A stretch of 64,000 nucleotides of DNA, taken from contig NZ_MUNW01000034.1 in NCBI RefSeq assembly GCF_002002725.1, positions 1 to 64,000 of the forward strand, in the 5' to 3' direction. The DNA is from Sinorhizobium sp. A49. Its GTDB lineage: Bacteria > Pseudomonadota > Alphaproteobacteria > Rhizobiales > Rhizobiaceae. The translations under genes were made by a program, and so were the position numbers. Below, in pieces: positions 53,509 through 62,555 of this stretch; within the stretch, counting starts at the first letter, position 1; the number at the start of each line of letters is the position of its first letter. The notes under the pieces were generated by a model. It was not told where the DNA came from, made no database searches, and saw nothing but the letters and a program-made list of their open reading frames with translations.

Positions 53509-55062
53509 TCAAGCCGCCGCGCTACCGCCGCCCTGCGATGTCTCATCGCCACGCGATGCATCATCGCCCTTGCGCTTGCGAACCAGGCCGATCAGTCCGA
53601 AGACGACAGGCGACAGCAGCATTGCCAGGCCAAGCGCCATCAGAGACGAAACCAGCGCGTTCGACCAGAAGATGTTGAGCGAGCCGCTCGACAGAAGCAT
53701 CGACTGGCGGAACGCGTCCTCGGCCTTGTCGCCGAGCACCATGGCCAGAACCAGCGGCGCCAGCGGGTAATCGAGCTTCTTGAAGACGTAACCGAGCACA
53801 CCGAAGCCGATGACCATGAAGATGTCGGAGACCGAATTTGCCACCTGATAGGCGCCGGAAAAGATGACGGCGACGATAATCGGGCCGATGATCGAGAACG
53901 GCACGCGCAGGATCGAGGCGTAGAGCGGCACGGTGGCAAGCACCAGGATGACGGCAACTACATTGCCGAGATACATCGAGGCGATCAGGCCCCAGACGAA
54001 GTCCGGCCGGTCGGTGAACAGCATCGGGCCGGGAGTGAGGCCCCAGATCATTAGGCCGCCCATCATCACGGCAGCCGTCGCCGAGCCGGGAACGCCGAGC
54101 GCCAGCATCGGCAGCAGTGCGGAGGTGCCGGCCGAGTGGTCGGCGGTCTCGGGCGCGACGATGCCACGCGGATCACCCTTGCCGAATTTCGACTTGTCGC
54201 GGGCCGAACGGCGGGCAACGCCGTAGCTCATAAAGGAGGCCGCCGTCGGGCCAGCCGGCGTGATGCCCATCCAGATCCCGATGATGGTCGAACGCGCGAT
54301 CGTCAGCCAGTAGCGCGGGATCTCGACCAGGGTGCGGCCGATTTCGGCGAGCCTGACGCGCGCCTTGATGCCTTCGAAACGCAGCCCCTCTTCCGTCGTC
54401 AACAGGAGTTCGCCGATGCCGAAGAGACCCATGACCGCAATCAGGAAGCTGACGCCCTTGATCAGCGTGGGGATATCGAAGGTCAGGCGCAGATCGCCGG
54501 AGATCGTGTCCATGCCGACGGATGCGAGCGCAAAACCAACCATCATCGACACGAGCGTCTTGAATGGGGATTGCGCGCCCATCGAAATGAAGCTTGCAAA
54601 GGCGAGGAAGTAGACCGCGAAATACTCAGGCGACGAGAAGCGCAGCGCGAAGTTCGCGACCCAGCCCGACAACAGCGTGATCATGACGACGCCCGCAAGA
54701 GCGCCGATACCGGCCGAAACGAAGGCCAGCGTCAACGCGCGGCTTGCCTGGCCTGCCTTTGCCATCGGATAGCCGTCGAAGGTGGTTGCCACCGACGAAG
54801 GCTCGCCCGGGATATTGAACAGAATGGACGTCGTCGAACCGCCGAACAGCGCCCCCCAGTACATGCAGGAGAGCAGGATGATCGCGGAGATCGGATCCAT
54901 GGAGAAGGTCAGCGGCAACAGGAGCGAGACGCCGTTCGGCGCACCGAGGCCCGGCAGAACGCCGACGAGAATGCCGAGCGTGACGCCGACCATCATCAGC
55001 AGGATGTGATTCCAGCTGAGGATGTGGCCGAAGCCATCGATCAGGAGACCGATATTTTCCAT
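53509..55062 (-). CDS. TctA-family permease, second TTT transporter
   Basis: A 517-residue membrane protein with about 12 helices. It contains [40 protein letters not shown], and in the second half IGIWMGITPAGPTAASFMSYG and LALGVPGSATAAVMMGGLM, the duplicated TctA motifs. It is distinct from the copy at 13717 in these loops, so a different substrate is likely. Its gene stands between tctB and the TIM-barrel gene in a sugar-acid operon. Confidence 0.92.
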   Translation of the reverse strand: MENIGLLIDGFGHILSWNHILLMMVGVTLGILVGVLPGLGAPNGVSLLLPLTFSMDPISAIILLSCMYWGALFGGSTTSILFNIPGEPSSVATTFDGYPMAKAGQASRALTLAFVSAGIGALAGVVMITLLSGWVANFALRFSSPEYFAVYFLAFASFISMGAQSPFKTLVSMMVGFALASVGMDTISGDLRLTFDIPTLIKGVSFLIAVMGLFGIGELLLTTEEGLRFEGIKARVRLAEIGRTLVEIPRYWLTIARSTIIGIWMGITPAGPTAASFMSYGVARRSARDKSKFGKGDPRGIVAPETADHSAGTSALLPMLALGVPGSATAAVMMGGLMIWGLTPGPMLFTDRPDFVWGLIASMYLGNVVAVILVLATVPLYASILRVPFSIIGPIIVAVIFSGAYQVANSVSDIFMVIGFGVLGYVFKKLDYPLAPLVLAMVLGDKAEDAFRQSMLLSSGSLNIFWSNALVSSLMALGLAMLLSPVVFGLIGLVRKRKGDDASRGDETSQGGGSAAA

Positions 55063-55098
55063 GTCATTCCTCCCGGGGAAACTTTTAAGGGGTCGGGA

Positions 55099-55599
55099 TC
55101 AGTAGATCCCGAACCAAGCCTCGATCGGTCCCTTCAACAGCGGAACCTTGAAGCCCATCTCGAATACGATGAAGAAGAAGAGCGAAACGCCAACGCCCGC
55201 CGGCAGCGCGATCCACCACCTGTAGCGCCCCTGGAAGAGCATCGCGCCGGCGATGTAGAGCGCCGTGCCGACATAGAGGCCAAGCCAGGCGGAGACGCCG
55301 GCAAAGGCGACGAGCGGCAGGAAGAACGAGGCAACGACGCGCGCGCGCGCACCGTCGATGAAGATATCGCCCATGCCGCGGTGCTTCACGAATGCGCCGA
55401 TCGCGTTCGCAACACTTCCCAGAATGATCAGAACGCCGATGTAGAAGGGAAAATAGCCGGCCTCCGGGCCGAAATCGCTCCATCCGGCGCCGACATCGGA
55501 GGCGCCATAGCAGACGGCAGCCCCAAAGATACCCGTCAACGCGGCTACGCCAAGCTCCACCGCGAAGCGGGAGAGCCCATTCGCACTGTTCTCACTCAT
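55099..55599 (-). CDS. TctB-family small permease subunit, second TTT transporter
   Basis: A 166-residue protein with about four membrane helices. It starts MSENSANGLSRFAVELGVAA and contains GPEAGYFPFYIGVLIILGSV, which is the family's conserved region, and PAGVGVSLFFFIVFEMGFKV near the C-terminus. It pairs with the TctA encoded 36 bases downstream. The ligand-binding subunit gene lies 105 bases upstream in the same direction. Confidence 0.9.
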   Translation of the reverse strand: MSENSANGLSRFAVELGVAALTGIFGAAVCYGASDVGAGWSDFGPEAGYFPFYIGVLIILGSVANAIGAFVKHRGMGDIFIDGARARVVASFFLPLVAFAGVSAWLGLYVGTALYIAGAMLFQGRYRWWIALPAGVGVSLFFFIVFEMGFKVPLLKGPIEAWFGIY

Positions 55600-55704
55600 G
55601 ATCGTGACCTTTCAAACCGGTTGACGGGCGCTCTCAAGCGTCCTCCAAGCGTCAGACTCGACGCACGGCGCTGCAGAAGCGCCCGTCCCGATATATCGCC
55701 AGTT

Positions 55705-56691
55705 TTAGTTGGCGAGCCAGCCTTCGCGCTTCAGAACTTCGCCGACTGCGGCGCCGTCCATCTCGATGGCGGCCTTGAAGTCGTCACCAGCGATGTAAGC
55801 GGGAGACTGCGAAGTATCGGCAAGATACTTCGCCCATTCCGGGGTTTCGGAAACCTTGCGCATCAGGTCCGCGTAGAACTTGACGGCATCCGGCTCAACG
55901 CCAGCCGGCAGCCAGACGGTGCGCGGCATGGAGTAGTTGTCGATGGCAATGCCCGTTTCCTTGCAGGTCGGGATATCGCTCCAGCCCTTGTCGCCGGCGA
56001 CCTTGGCTTCGTTCGTCAGCTTGACGCTCTTGAAGACGCAAAGCGGCTTGACCATGCCGGCCTGCCACTGGCCGAGGTTTTCGCTCGGGTTGTTGACGTT
56101 GGCATCAAGGTGCTCGCCGGCGAGCTGGACAGCCGCTTCGCCGCCGCTCTTGAACGGGATGTAGTTGATGGTCGCGCCAGTCGCGTCGTTGATCATCGAG
56201 GTGAGGATCTGGTCGACGTCCTTCGACTGGCTTCCGCCGATCTTCAAGCCGCCTTCCTTGGCCTTGGCAGCAAAGTCGGCAGCCGTTGCGTAAGATGCCT
56301 TGCCGTTGACCCAGAGAATGAATTCGTCGGAAGCAAGCGCTGCAACCGGCGTCAGGTCCTCGGCCTTGTAAGGCACCTTGGCGCGGACCGGCAGCAGGTA
56401 GGCATTGTTGGTGCCGAATGCGAGCTTGTAGGCGTCGCCCTTGTTGGTCGCCGTATAGACGAAACCTTCGGCGCCGCCGGCGCTGCCCTTGTTGGTGACG
56501 ACAACAGGCGCCTTCATCAGTTCGTACTTGCCGATGATCGCCTGGATCGTGCGGGCGAAGATGTCCGTGCCGCCGCCCGGGCCAGCCGTGACGACGAATT
56601 CAACCGGACGGTCGGGCTCGAAGGCCGATGCCGGAGCGGCAACGCCGAATGCGGCTGCCATGATGCATGCGAGTGAAACGGATTTCTTCAT
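55705..56691 (-). CDS. TctC-family periplasmic binding protein, second TTT transporter
   Basis: A 328-residue protein with signal peptide MKKSVSLACIMAAAFGVAAP and a cut before FEPDRPV. It has the Bug/TctC features: VEFVVTAGPGGGTDIFARTI, VTNKGSAGGAEGFVY, and GGSQSKDVDQILTSMINDAT, followed by YIPFKSGGEAAVQLAGEHLD. The pocket sequence PGGGTDIFA resembles members for hydroxylated acids. It is the second gene after pdxA in the operon; the ligand is presumably the sugar acid the pathway degrades. Confidence 0.9.
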   Translation of the reverse strand: MKKSVSLACIMAAAFGVAAPASAFEPDRPVEFVVTAGPGGGTDIFARTIQAIIGKYELMKAPVVVTNKGSAGGAEGFVYTATNKGDAYKLAFGTNNAYLLPVRAKVPYKAEDLTPVAALASDEFILWVNGKASYATAADFAAKAKEGGLKIGGSQSKDVDQILTSMINDATGATINYIPFKSGGEAAVQLAGEHLDANVNNPSENLGQWQAGMVKPLCVFKSVKLTNEAKVAGDKGWSDIPTCKETGIAIDNYSMPRTVWLPAGVEPDAVKFYADLMRKVSETPEWAKYLADTSQSPAYIAGDDFKAAIEMDGAAVGEVLKREGWLAN

Positions 56692-56765
56692 GTCTAATCC
56701 TCCCGTTGAGTGAGATGCGGCGCAAGACCTCCTCCTGCGCCGGTAGTGCTTGAAAGCGCGCGAAT

Positions 56766-57809
56766 TCAGGCCGCAGCCGAAAGGGCAGCCTTTTTCTTCG
56801 CCATGCGAACTGCGAGCAAAACCGCCTCGCGGCTGGCACCGACATCTGCGATGCCCTTGCCGGCGATGTCGTAAGCGGTGCCGTGTGCGGGGGTGCAGAG
56901 CGCGAAAGGCAGGCCGCCCATCATCGTGACGCCCTTGTCGAAGCCCATGAGCTTCATCGCGATCTGGCCCTGGTCGTGGTACATGGTCAGAACGGCATTG
57001 TAGCCTTCCTTCAGCGCACGACCAAAAACGGTGTCTGCCGGGAACGGCCCATCGACATTGAAGCCGAGCGCCTTGGCCTTCTCGACTGCCGGCTCGATGA
57101 TGTCGATCTCTTCCATGCCGAAGCTGCCGCCATCGCCGGCATGCGGGTTAAGCCCGGCAACCGCAATCTTTGCCTCTTCGTAACCAGCCTCCTTGAGGCA
57201 AGCCCGAGTCAATTCGAGTTCGGCGATGATGCCCTCAATCGAAAGGTTGTCGGCAACTTCCTTGAGCGGGATGTGCGAGGTGACGCGCGCATTCCAGACC
57301 TTCTCGAGGACGTTGAACTCGCGAACCTTGCCCGTGAAGCCGAGCACGTCTGCGACGAAGCGGATTTCGTCGTCGTAGCCCGGATAGGCAAAGCGCATGG
57401 CCTTCTTGTTGAAGGGCGTGAAGCAGACCGCTTCAGCCTTGCCGGCATGGGCAAGCTCCAGCGCCGTGCGGAAGTTGCGCGTGGCGAACGTGCCACCGGC
57501 AAGCGTCGCCTCGCCGCGATCGACATCTGCGGGATCAAGATGACCGAGATCGACGAAGACGTGACGATCAGTTCCGGCCTTGTCGAGATCCGCAAGCGTC
57601 GAGGGCTCGAGATCGAGCGTCAAGCCGGCAGCCTTGGCACCCTCATCCAGAATGCGGCGATCGCCGATCGTGATGATGTGTGCGGCCTCTTTGATTTCGG
57701 GAAGGGCCAGCAGCCGTGCGGTCAGCTCGGGGCTGATGCCGGCGGGATCGCCCATGGCAAGCGCGATGACAGGACGCGCGCCGTTAGCGGCAGCACCATT
57801 GGTCGTCAT
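56766..57809 (-). CDS. PdxA-family dehydrogenase, probably catabolic (PdxA2-like)
   Basis: A 347-residue protein with the PdxA fold. It shows PVIALAMGDPAGISPELTAR, the metal His set in TSHIPLKEV, LNPHAGDGGSFGMEE, and MYHDQGQIAMKL. Start 57809 has ggagg 8 bases before it. PdxA makes the pyridoxal precursor, but paralogues oxidise and decarboxylate 4-phospho-D-threonate or -D-erythronate. Its place at the head of a sugar-acid operon, with a TTT transporter and a ketose kinase, points to such a catabolic role, not vitamin B6 synthesis. Confidence 0.85.
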   Translation of the reverse strand: MTTNGAAANGARPVIALAMGDPAGISPELTARLLALPEIKEAAHIITIGDRRILDEGAKAAGLTLDLEPSTLADLDKAGTDRHVFVDLGHLDPADVDRGEATLAGGTFATRNFRTALELAHAGKAEAVCFTPFNKKAMRFAYPGYDDEIRFVADVLGFTGKVREFNVLEKVWNARVTSHIPLKEVADNLSIEGIIAELELTRACLKEAGYEEAKIAVAGLNPHAGDGGSFGMEEIDIIEPAVEKAKALGFNVDGPFPADTVFGRALKEGYNAVLTMYHDQGQIAMKLMGFDKGVTMMGGLPFALCTPAHGTAYDIAGKGIADVGASREAVLLAVRMAKKKAALSAAA

Positions 57810-57864
57810 GTGAGATGTCCTCCACTTCATGCTTTTCGTTTTCTGTCATACGTTATTCAAAATT

Positions 57865-57895
57865 CTGCATCAAGTCTTTTGTATTCTGTATGCAG
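57865..57895. promoter_or_regulatory. Candidate GntR operator
   Basis: ctgcat (57865-57870) and atgcag (57890-57895) form a spaced inverted repeat, with a gtattctgtatgc stretch inside it. It lies in the 202-base AT-rich gap between the divergent pdxA and GntR genes. The site is a guess. Confidence 0.35.
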
Positions 57896-58011
57896 CATTT
57901 TCTGTTGACGGCGACAGGCCCTGCCTCCATGCTTCAATCAGACAGTGCTGATTCAATCGGCACGCACGGGGAACGGACGGCCGACACGCGGCCGCCAAGC
58001 GCAGAAGCGAA

Positions 58012-58701
58012 ATGATGAACGAAATCACACCACTGGAGCGACGCGCCGACGGCGGCCCCGGCCCGATCAGGCGAACGGCTCTGCACGACACGCTTGTCAG
58101 CCACCTGCGCGACATGATCATCGAAGGTGACCTGTCGCCAGGCACACGGCTGCATGAAGGCCAACTCGGCGAGCAGCTCGGCGTCTCACGCACGCCCCTT
58201 CGCGAGGCGATCAAGTACCTGGCGAGCGAGGGCCTCGTCGAGCTCGTGCCCAGCCGTGGCGCCGTCGTGAAGCGCTTCAGCGCCAAGGACGTGCATGACA
58301 TGCTGACCGTGCTGCAGACGCTGGAGGAGCTTGCGGGTAAGCTCGCCTGCGAAGCGGCAAGCGATGCCGCCATTGCCGAAATCCGCGCTCTGCATGACGA
58401 AATGGTCCGCCGCTACAAGGTTGGCGACCGGCTGCAATACTACAAGCTAAACCAGCAGATTCATTCGGCGATCGTCCAGCTCGCCGAAAATGCGGCGCTC
58501 GCCGACATGCACGGCGTCCTGCAGACAAGGCTGAAGCGGATCCGCTTCATCGGCCATGAGGGCCCGGAAAAATGGGCGGCTGCCGTTGCCGAACACGACG
58601 AAATGATCGTCGCGCTCGAAGCGCGCGACAAGGCCAAGCTTTCCGAAGTGCTGGGGCGGCACCTGATGAACGCCTGGGAGCGCGTGCGGGCGTCGGTTTA
58701 G
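58012..58701 (+). CDS. GntR/FadR(FCD)-family regulator of the sugar-acid operon
   Basis: A 229-residue regulator. An N-terminal winged helix contains HLRDMIIEGDLSPGTRLHEG and LGEQLGVSRTPLREAIKYLA. The C-terminal all-helical FCD effector domain starts near residue 90, with conserved His/Asp-rich helices (EIRALHDEMVRRY, KLNQQIHSAIVQLAEN, WAAAVAEHDEMIVALEARD) that normally bind a metal and a carboxylate ligand. It is divergent from the pdxA-led operon and so probably its repressor, responding to the imported acid. Confidence 0.9.
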   Translation: MMNEITPLERRADGGPGPIRRTALHDTLVSHLRDMIIEGDLSPGTRLHEGQLGEQLGVSRTPLREAIKYLASEGLVELVPSRGAVVKRFSAKDVHDMLTVLQTLEELAGKLACEAASDAAIAEIRALHDEMVRRYKVGDRLQYYKLNQQIHSAIVQLAENAALADMHGVLQTRLKRIRFIGHEGPEKWAAAVAEHDEMIVALEARDKAKLSEVLGRHLMNAWERVRASV

Positions 58702-58876
58702 CGGCAACAGCGCACCGTTGCCGATCTATCCTGACCTGAGCGCCGCATCGCGCCAACGCCTATGGCGGGTGCGCCGATGCGGTCGACGCATGGCAGGATC
58801 TTCTACGCCTTCATAACGCCCCGTCCCGCCGTTTTGGCGCGGGTCCGATCCTGACGACAGATTTGGCGCTGCTGGC

Positions 58877-59593
58877 TCAGTGAAGCCCGCCGACACCGAG
58901 CAATCGCTCGACTGCATCGTGGTCACCTGAAAGCGCCTGTGGCGTGCCTGCCCAGGCAACACGTCCGCGTTCCAGCACGATGACCTGATCGGCAAAATCG
59001 AGCGCACTCTGGATGCGCTGCTCGACGAGAACGATCGTCATATCGCCGGTCTTGGCGAGCTCGGCAAAGGCCTTCATCAGTTCCTCGCAGATCACCGGTG
59101 CAAGCCCCTCGAGCGGCTCATCCAGCAGCAGGACGGAAGGACGACCGAGGATCGAGCGCGCCGTCGACAGCATCTGCTGTTCGCCGCCGGAAAGCTGGCT
59201 GCCGAGGTTGCGCCGCCTCTCGAACAGCCGGGGAAACATGTCATAGGCTTCCTGCAGCGCCGCCTTCGGCCGGTCCTTGAGACCGACGAACAGGTTCTCC
59301 TCGACCGTCAGCGTCGGAAAAACGCAACGCGCCTGCGGCACGAACCCCAGGCCCTTGCGGGCGCGCGAGGCACTCGGCAGGGCCGTCACATCCGTATCGC
59401 CCATGCGAATGCGCCCGTCGTAGCGTTTCGTCTGGCCGGCAAGTGTTGCAAGCAGCGTCGTCTTGCCCATGCCGTTGCGTCCGAGAACGGCAAGGCGCGC
59501 ACCGGATGGAACCGAGAACGAGATGTCTTCGAGCACCCGCGTCGGCCCATACCCGGCCGACAGGTTTTCCACCTCAAGCGGCGTGGCTGGCAT
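58877..59593 (-). CDS. ABC transporter ATPase, LivF type
   Basis: A 238-residue ATPase starting MPATPLEVENLSAGYGPTRV. It has Walker A GRNGMGKTT, signature LSGGEQQMLSTARSI, and Walker B LLLDEPLEGLAP, followed by the H loop region, here VEQRIQ where most have VEQ. It is the LivF-type member of a hydrophobic-amino-acid transporter. The start overlaps the LivG-type gene by 20 bases. The longer frame to 59683 reads into that gene. Confidence 0.92.
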   Translation of the reverse strand: MPATPLEVENLSAGYGPTRVLEDISFSVPSGARLAVLGRNGMGKTTLLATLAGQTKRYDGRIRMGDTDVTALPSASRARKGLGFVPQARCVFPTLTVEENLFVGLKDRPKAALQEAYDMFPRLFERRRNLGSQLSGGEQQMLSTARSILGRPSVLLLDEPLEGLAPVICEELMKAFAELAKTGDMTIVLVEQRIQSALDFADQVIVLERGRVAWAGTPQALSGDHDAVERLLGVGGLH

Positions 59594-60338
59594 TGGCGTA
59601 GCTCCCCAGATAGGCTTCTCGCACCCGTGGATCCTGGGTGACGTCAGACGGCGAGCCGTCGAAAATGATGGCGCCGGCGGCAAGCACGATCACGCGCTTG
59701 GCAAAGCGGAAGACCAGATCCATGTCATGCTCGATCATCAGGACCGCGAGATCGGCCGGCAGGTCGGCAAGCGCCTGCTCGATACGCCCAGTATCGCTCT
59801 GCGGCACGCCGGCGGCCGGCTCATCGAGCAGAAGGACCTTAGGCTTCAAGGCAAGCGCCACCGCGATTTCAAGCAGGCGCTGCTGGCCATAGGCGATCTC
59901 GCTGACCTTGCGATGCATCAGATCGCGAAGTCCGAGTTTGCCGAGCAGTTGCCCGACCTCGTCCATTACATCGGGCATGGCGAGGAAGTTGCCGAACAGG
60001 CGGCCCGAGCGGCCGTCGCGTTGCAGCACGGCAAGCGCCACATGCTCGGCAGGCGTCATGTCGAGAAACAGGCGCGTAACCTGGAAGGAGCGCACGAGCC
60101 CCCTTCTCACCCGGCCGATGGCATCGATGCTGGTGACGGTCTCACCGTTAAGCCGAACCTCTCCGGAATCAGGCGCCAGATTGCCGGTGACCAGATTGAC
60201 GAATGTCGTCTTGCCGGCACCGTTCGGGCCGATCAGCGCCACGCGGTCGCCCGGCGCCATGCTGAGGCTGACGTCGTTGGTGACGGCAAGCCCGCCAAAG
60301 GCGCGCTTAAGGTTGCGAACTTCGAAGATCGGCTGCAT
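59574..60338 (-). CDS. ABC transporter ATPase, LivG type
   Basis: A 254-residue ATPase starting MQPIFEVRNLKRAFGGLAVT. It has Walker A GPNGAGKTT, the LivG-type insert around VRSFQVTRLFLDMTPAEHVA, the degenerate signature ISEIAYGQQRLLEIA (here VSEIAYGQQRLLEIA) and Walker B LLLDEPAAGVPQSD. The start at 60338 shares one base with the stop of the LivM-type gene. The longer frame upstream is a shadow of that gene. Confidence 0.92.
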   Translation of the reverse strand: MQPIFEVRNLKRAFGGLAVTNDVSLSMAPGDRVALIGPNGAGKTTFVNLVTGNLAPDSGEVRLNGETVTSIDAIGRVRRGLVRSFQVTRLFLDMTPAEHVALAVLQRDGRSGRLFGNFLAMPDVMDEVGQLLGKLGLRDLMHRKVSEIAYGQQRLLEIAVALALKPKVLLLDEPAAGVPQSDTGRIEQALADLPADLAVLMIEHDMDLVFRFAKRVIVLAAGAIIFDGSPSDVTQDPRVREAYLGSYANASHAA

Positions 60339-61336
60339 CACTTTGCCTCCCGGCGGCGGGCGACGAAGGCGGCGGCCGTTCCATAAAGCCCCTTCGGCGC
60401 GAAGAGGACGACTGCAATCAAAAGCGCACCGACCATCGTCAACCAGTGGAACGGGTTGGCGGCGGAAACCACGTCCTCGAAGAACATGAAGACGATGGTG
60501 CCGGTGAGCGCGCCGAAGAGCGAGCCGGTTCCACCGAGCACGAGCATGACAAGGCTTTCGGCCGACATGGTGAAGGACAGGCTGTCGAGGCCGACCACCT
60601 GCGTCGAAATCGCGTTGAGCGCCCCGCCGACACCGGCGACGGCACCGGAGATGACATACATCTTCATCAGCGCGGCCTTGGGCGATGCGCCCATCGAGCG
60701 AATGCGGATCGGATCCTCCTTGATCGCCCGGCACAGCATGCCGAACGGCGAGCGCACGATCAGCCGCAGGACGAAGAAAACGAGCACCAGAAGCACGACG
60801 CCGAAGACGTATGCCGTGCGGCCCCACAGGTCGAACTCGTAGAGACCGAAGAGCGCGCTCGGGGCGATACCGGACAGACCATCGCTGCCGCCGGTCCAGG
60901 ACGAGGCCTTGTTGGCGAACTCATGAAACAGGTGGATGAGCGCGATCGACAACACCAGTTGCGGCAGGCCATGCGCTCGCAGGATCACTGCGCCGCAAAT
61001 GAGGCCGGCAACGGCGCCGGCGGCGATACCGAAGGCGAGCATCGCGAAGGGATCGTTGATGCCGTAATGCGCCGAGACAATACCCGCAGCATAGGCGCCG
61101 GCGCCGAAAAGCGCCGCATGCCCCAACGTCGCGACCCCGCAATAGCCGGTGACGAGATCGAGTGAGAGCACCAGAAGTGCAATGGCAATGATGCGCGTCA
61201 GCAGCGCCAGATTGGTGGGAAACAGGAAGTAGCCGACAACGGCGAGCGCCAATATGACGCCAAGGCCGATCAGGTCGCTAGCGCCGAAGCGGCGCTTGCC
61301 TTGCGTTTCCGCGATAAGGTCGTTGGTGGTGGTCAT
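60338..61336 (-). CDS. ABC transporter permease, LivM type
   Basis: A 332-residue permease with about nine membrane helices. Family features are TGYCGVATLGHAALFGAGAY near 60-80, the EAA-like loop REDPIRIRSMG (here KEDPIRIRSMGASPKAALMK), and VVSAANPFHWLTMVGALLI. The start at 61336 is 5 bases after aaggga; an ATG at 61342 is also in frame. It forms the channel together with the LivH-type protein. Confidence 0.92.
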   Translation of the reverse strand: MTTTNDLIAETQGKRRFGASDLIGLGVILALAVVGYFLFPTNLALLTRIIAIALLVLSLDLVTGYCGVATLGHAALFGAGAYAAGIVSAHYGINDPFAMLAFGIAAGAVAGLICGAVILRAHGLPQLVLSIALIHLFHEFANKASSWTGGSDGLSGIAPSALFGLYEFDLWGRTAYVFGVVLLVLVFFVLRLIVRSPFGMLCRAIKEDPIRIRSMGASPKAALMKMYVISGAVAGVGGALNAISTQVVGLDSLSFTMSAESLVMLVLGGTGSLFGALTGTIVFMFFEDVVSAANPFHWLTMVGALLIAVVLFAPKGLYGTAAAFVARRREAK

Positions 61337-61338
61337 GC

Positions 61339-62205
61339 TCATCCCTTGGCTCTCCCGGCAAGTCCGCGCGGAAAGACGCAGATGATCGCGATGACGGCCA
61401 GATAGAAGAAGAATTCGCCGAATTCGGGCATCAGGTAGCGGCCGGTCGTATCGATGCCGCCGAGCAGCAGGCAGGCAAGGAGCGCGCCGGGGATCGAGCC
61501 GGCGCCGCCGACCGACACGACGACCAGGAACGTCACCATGTAGCGCAGCGCATAATAGGGCTCGACCGGCAGCAACTCGGCTCCGACCACCCCGCCGAAG
61601 GCGGCAAGGCCGACGGCGACCGCGAAACTCACGGCGTAGACGATCTCCGTGCGCACGCCGAGAGCTGCGGCCATCGCCGCATTGTCGACCGATGCGCGCA
61701 GCTTCACGCCGAAGGCGGTTCGCTCGATCGTGTACCAAAGCGCAACTGCCACGGCGAGGCCGCAAAGGATCGCAAACAGCCGATGTGTGGCAATCGCCCG
61801 GAAGCCGAGATCGACCGAGCCCTGCAGTTGTGCCGGCAGCGGCACGGTCTTCAGCGTCGGGCCGAAGACATAGTTGGCGATGCCGATGATGCAGAATGTG
61901 ATGCCGATGGTCATCAGCACCTGGGTCAACTCCGGGGCGCCATAGATCCGGCGGTAAAGCAGGCGCTCGATCGGAATGGCGATCAGGATCGTGCCGAAGA
62001 CGGCAAGCACGATGGCAAAACCATAGGCGAGCCCGAGATCACGCGCCGCATAGGAGGCTATGTAACCGCCAATCATGGCGAAGGCGCCATGGGCAAGGTT
62101 GACAACGCGCATCAGCCCCATGGTCACGGAAAGCCCGATGGAAATGACGAAGAGCACCATGCCGTAGGCAAGGGCATCGATCGCGATGCTGAGGACTGTT
62201 TGCAT
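61339..62205 (-). CDS. ABC transporter permease, LivH type
   Basis: A 288-residue permease with about eight helices. It starts MQTVLSIAIDALAYGMVLFV and contains MRVVNLAHGAFAMIGGYIAS, the TIGITFCIIGIANYVFGPTL helix and a conserved VDNAAMAAALGVRTEIVYAV coupling loop. It overlaps the LivM-type gene. A TTG at 62217 extends the frame by four codons. The gene lies 350 bases from the binding-protein gene that precedes it on the same strand. Confidence 0.92.
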   Translation of the reverse strand: MQTVLSIAIDALAYGMVLFVISIGLSVTMGLMRVVNLAHGAFAMIGGYIASYAARDLGLAYGFAIVLAVFGTILIAIPIERLLYRRIYGAPELTQVLMTIGITFCIIGIANYVFGPTLKTVPLPAQLQGSVDLGFRAIATHRLFAILCGLAVAVALWYTIERTAFGVKLRASVDNAAMAAALGVRTEIVYAVSFAVAVGLAAFGGVVGAELLPVEPYYALRYMVTFLVVVSVGGAGSIPGALLACLLLGGIDTTGRYLMPEFGEFFFYLAVIAIICVFPRGLAGRAKG

Positions 62206-62555
62206 GGAACTACCCAATGCCTTTCGTTGTCACTGTCGGCAGACTGGCGGGACAAGAGGAGACGGCGCCAGCAAGCATCTGCCCGGTCCAGGTTCGCCTC
62301 CCCCCTTTAACGGAGGCACCGAAGCGCTCCCATTACTCTCCGGATGGCACCCGCGTCACGATGTGCCCGGATGACGGGTAACCGCTGCGCACTTCTTCTG
62401 GAAATGCACCTCAGTCTTAGCGCACTTTCTCGCCGAAAACCGCTCTGCACTTTTCCTGAAAATGTTCGGCGCGTGCGGTCCGCTCGGCTCGCCGGCGGCC
62501 GTTGTTTTAGAGGCCCCGCGGACGAGTTGACCTCTCGCCCGCGCAGCCAAAGCAT
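62206..62555. other. 350-base intergenic region with imperfect direct repeats
   Basis: Between the binding protein and permease genes of the same operon. It holds two copies of accgct-t/c-gcactt...ctg-aaatg (62381-62405 and 62439-62464), of the kind scattered in rhizobial intergenic DNA. No gene is supported. Confidence 0.5.

Noticed and set aside
54136-56676. An 846-codon open frame on the plus strand
   Set aside because: It is antisense to the tctA, tctB and tctC genes of the second TTT transporter and is rich in Arg, Asp and Glu without any motif, typical of a shadow frame.
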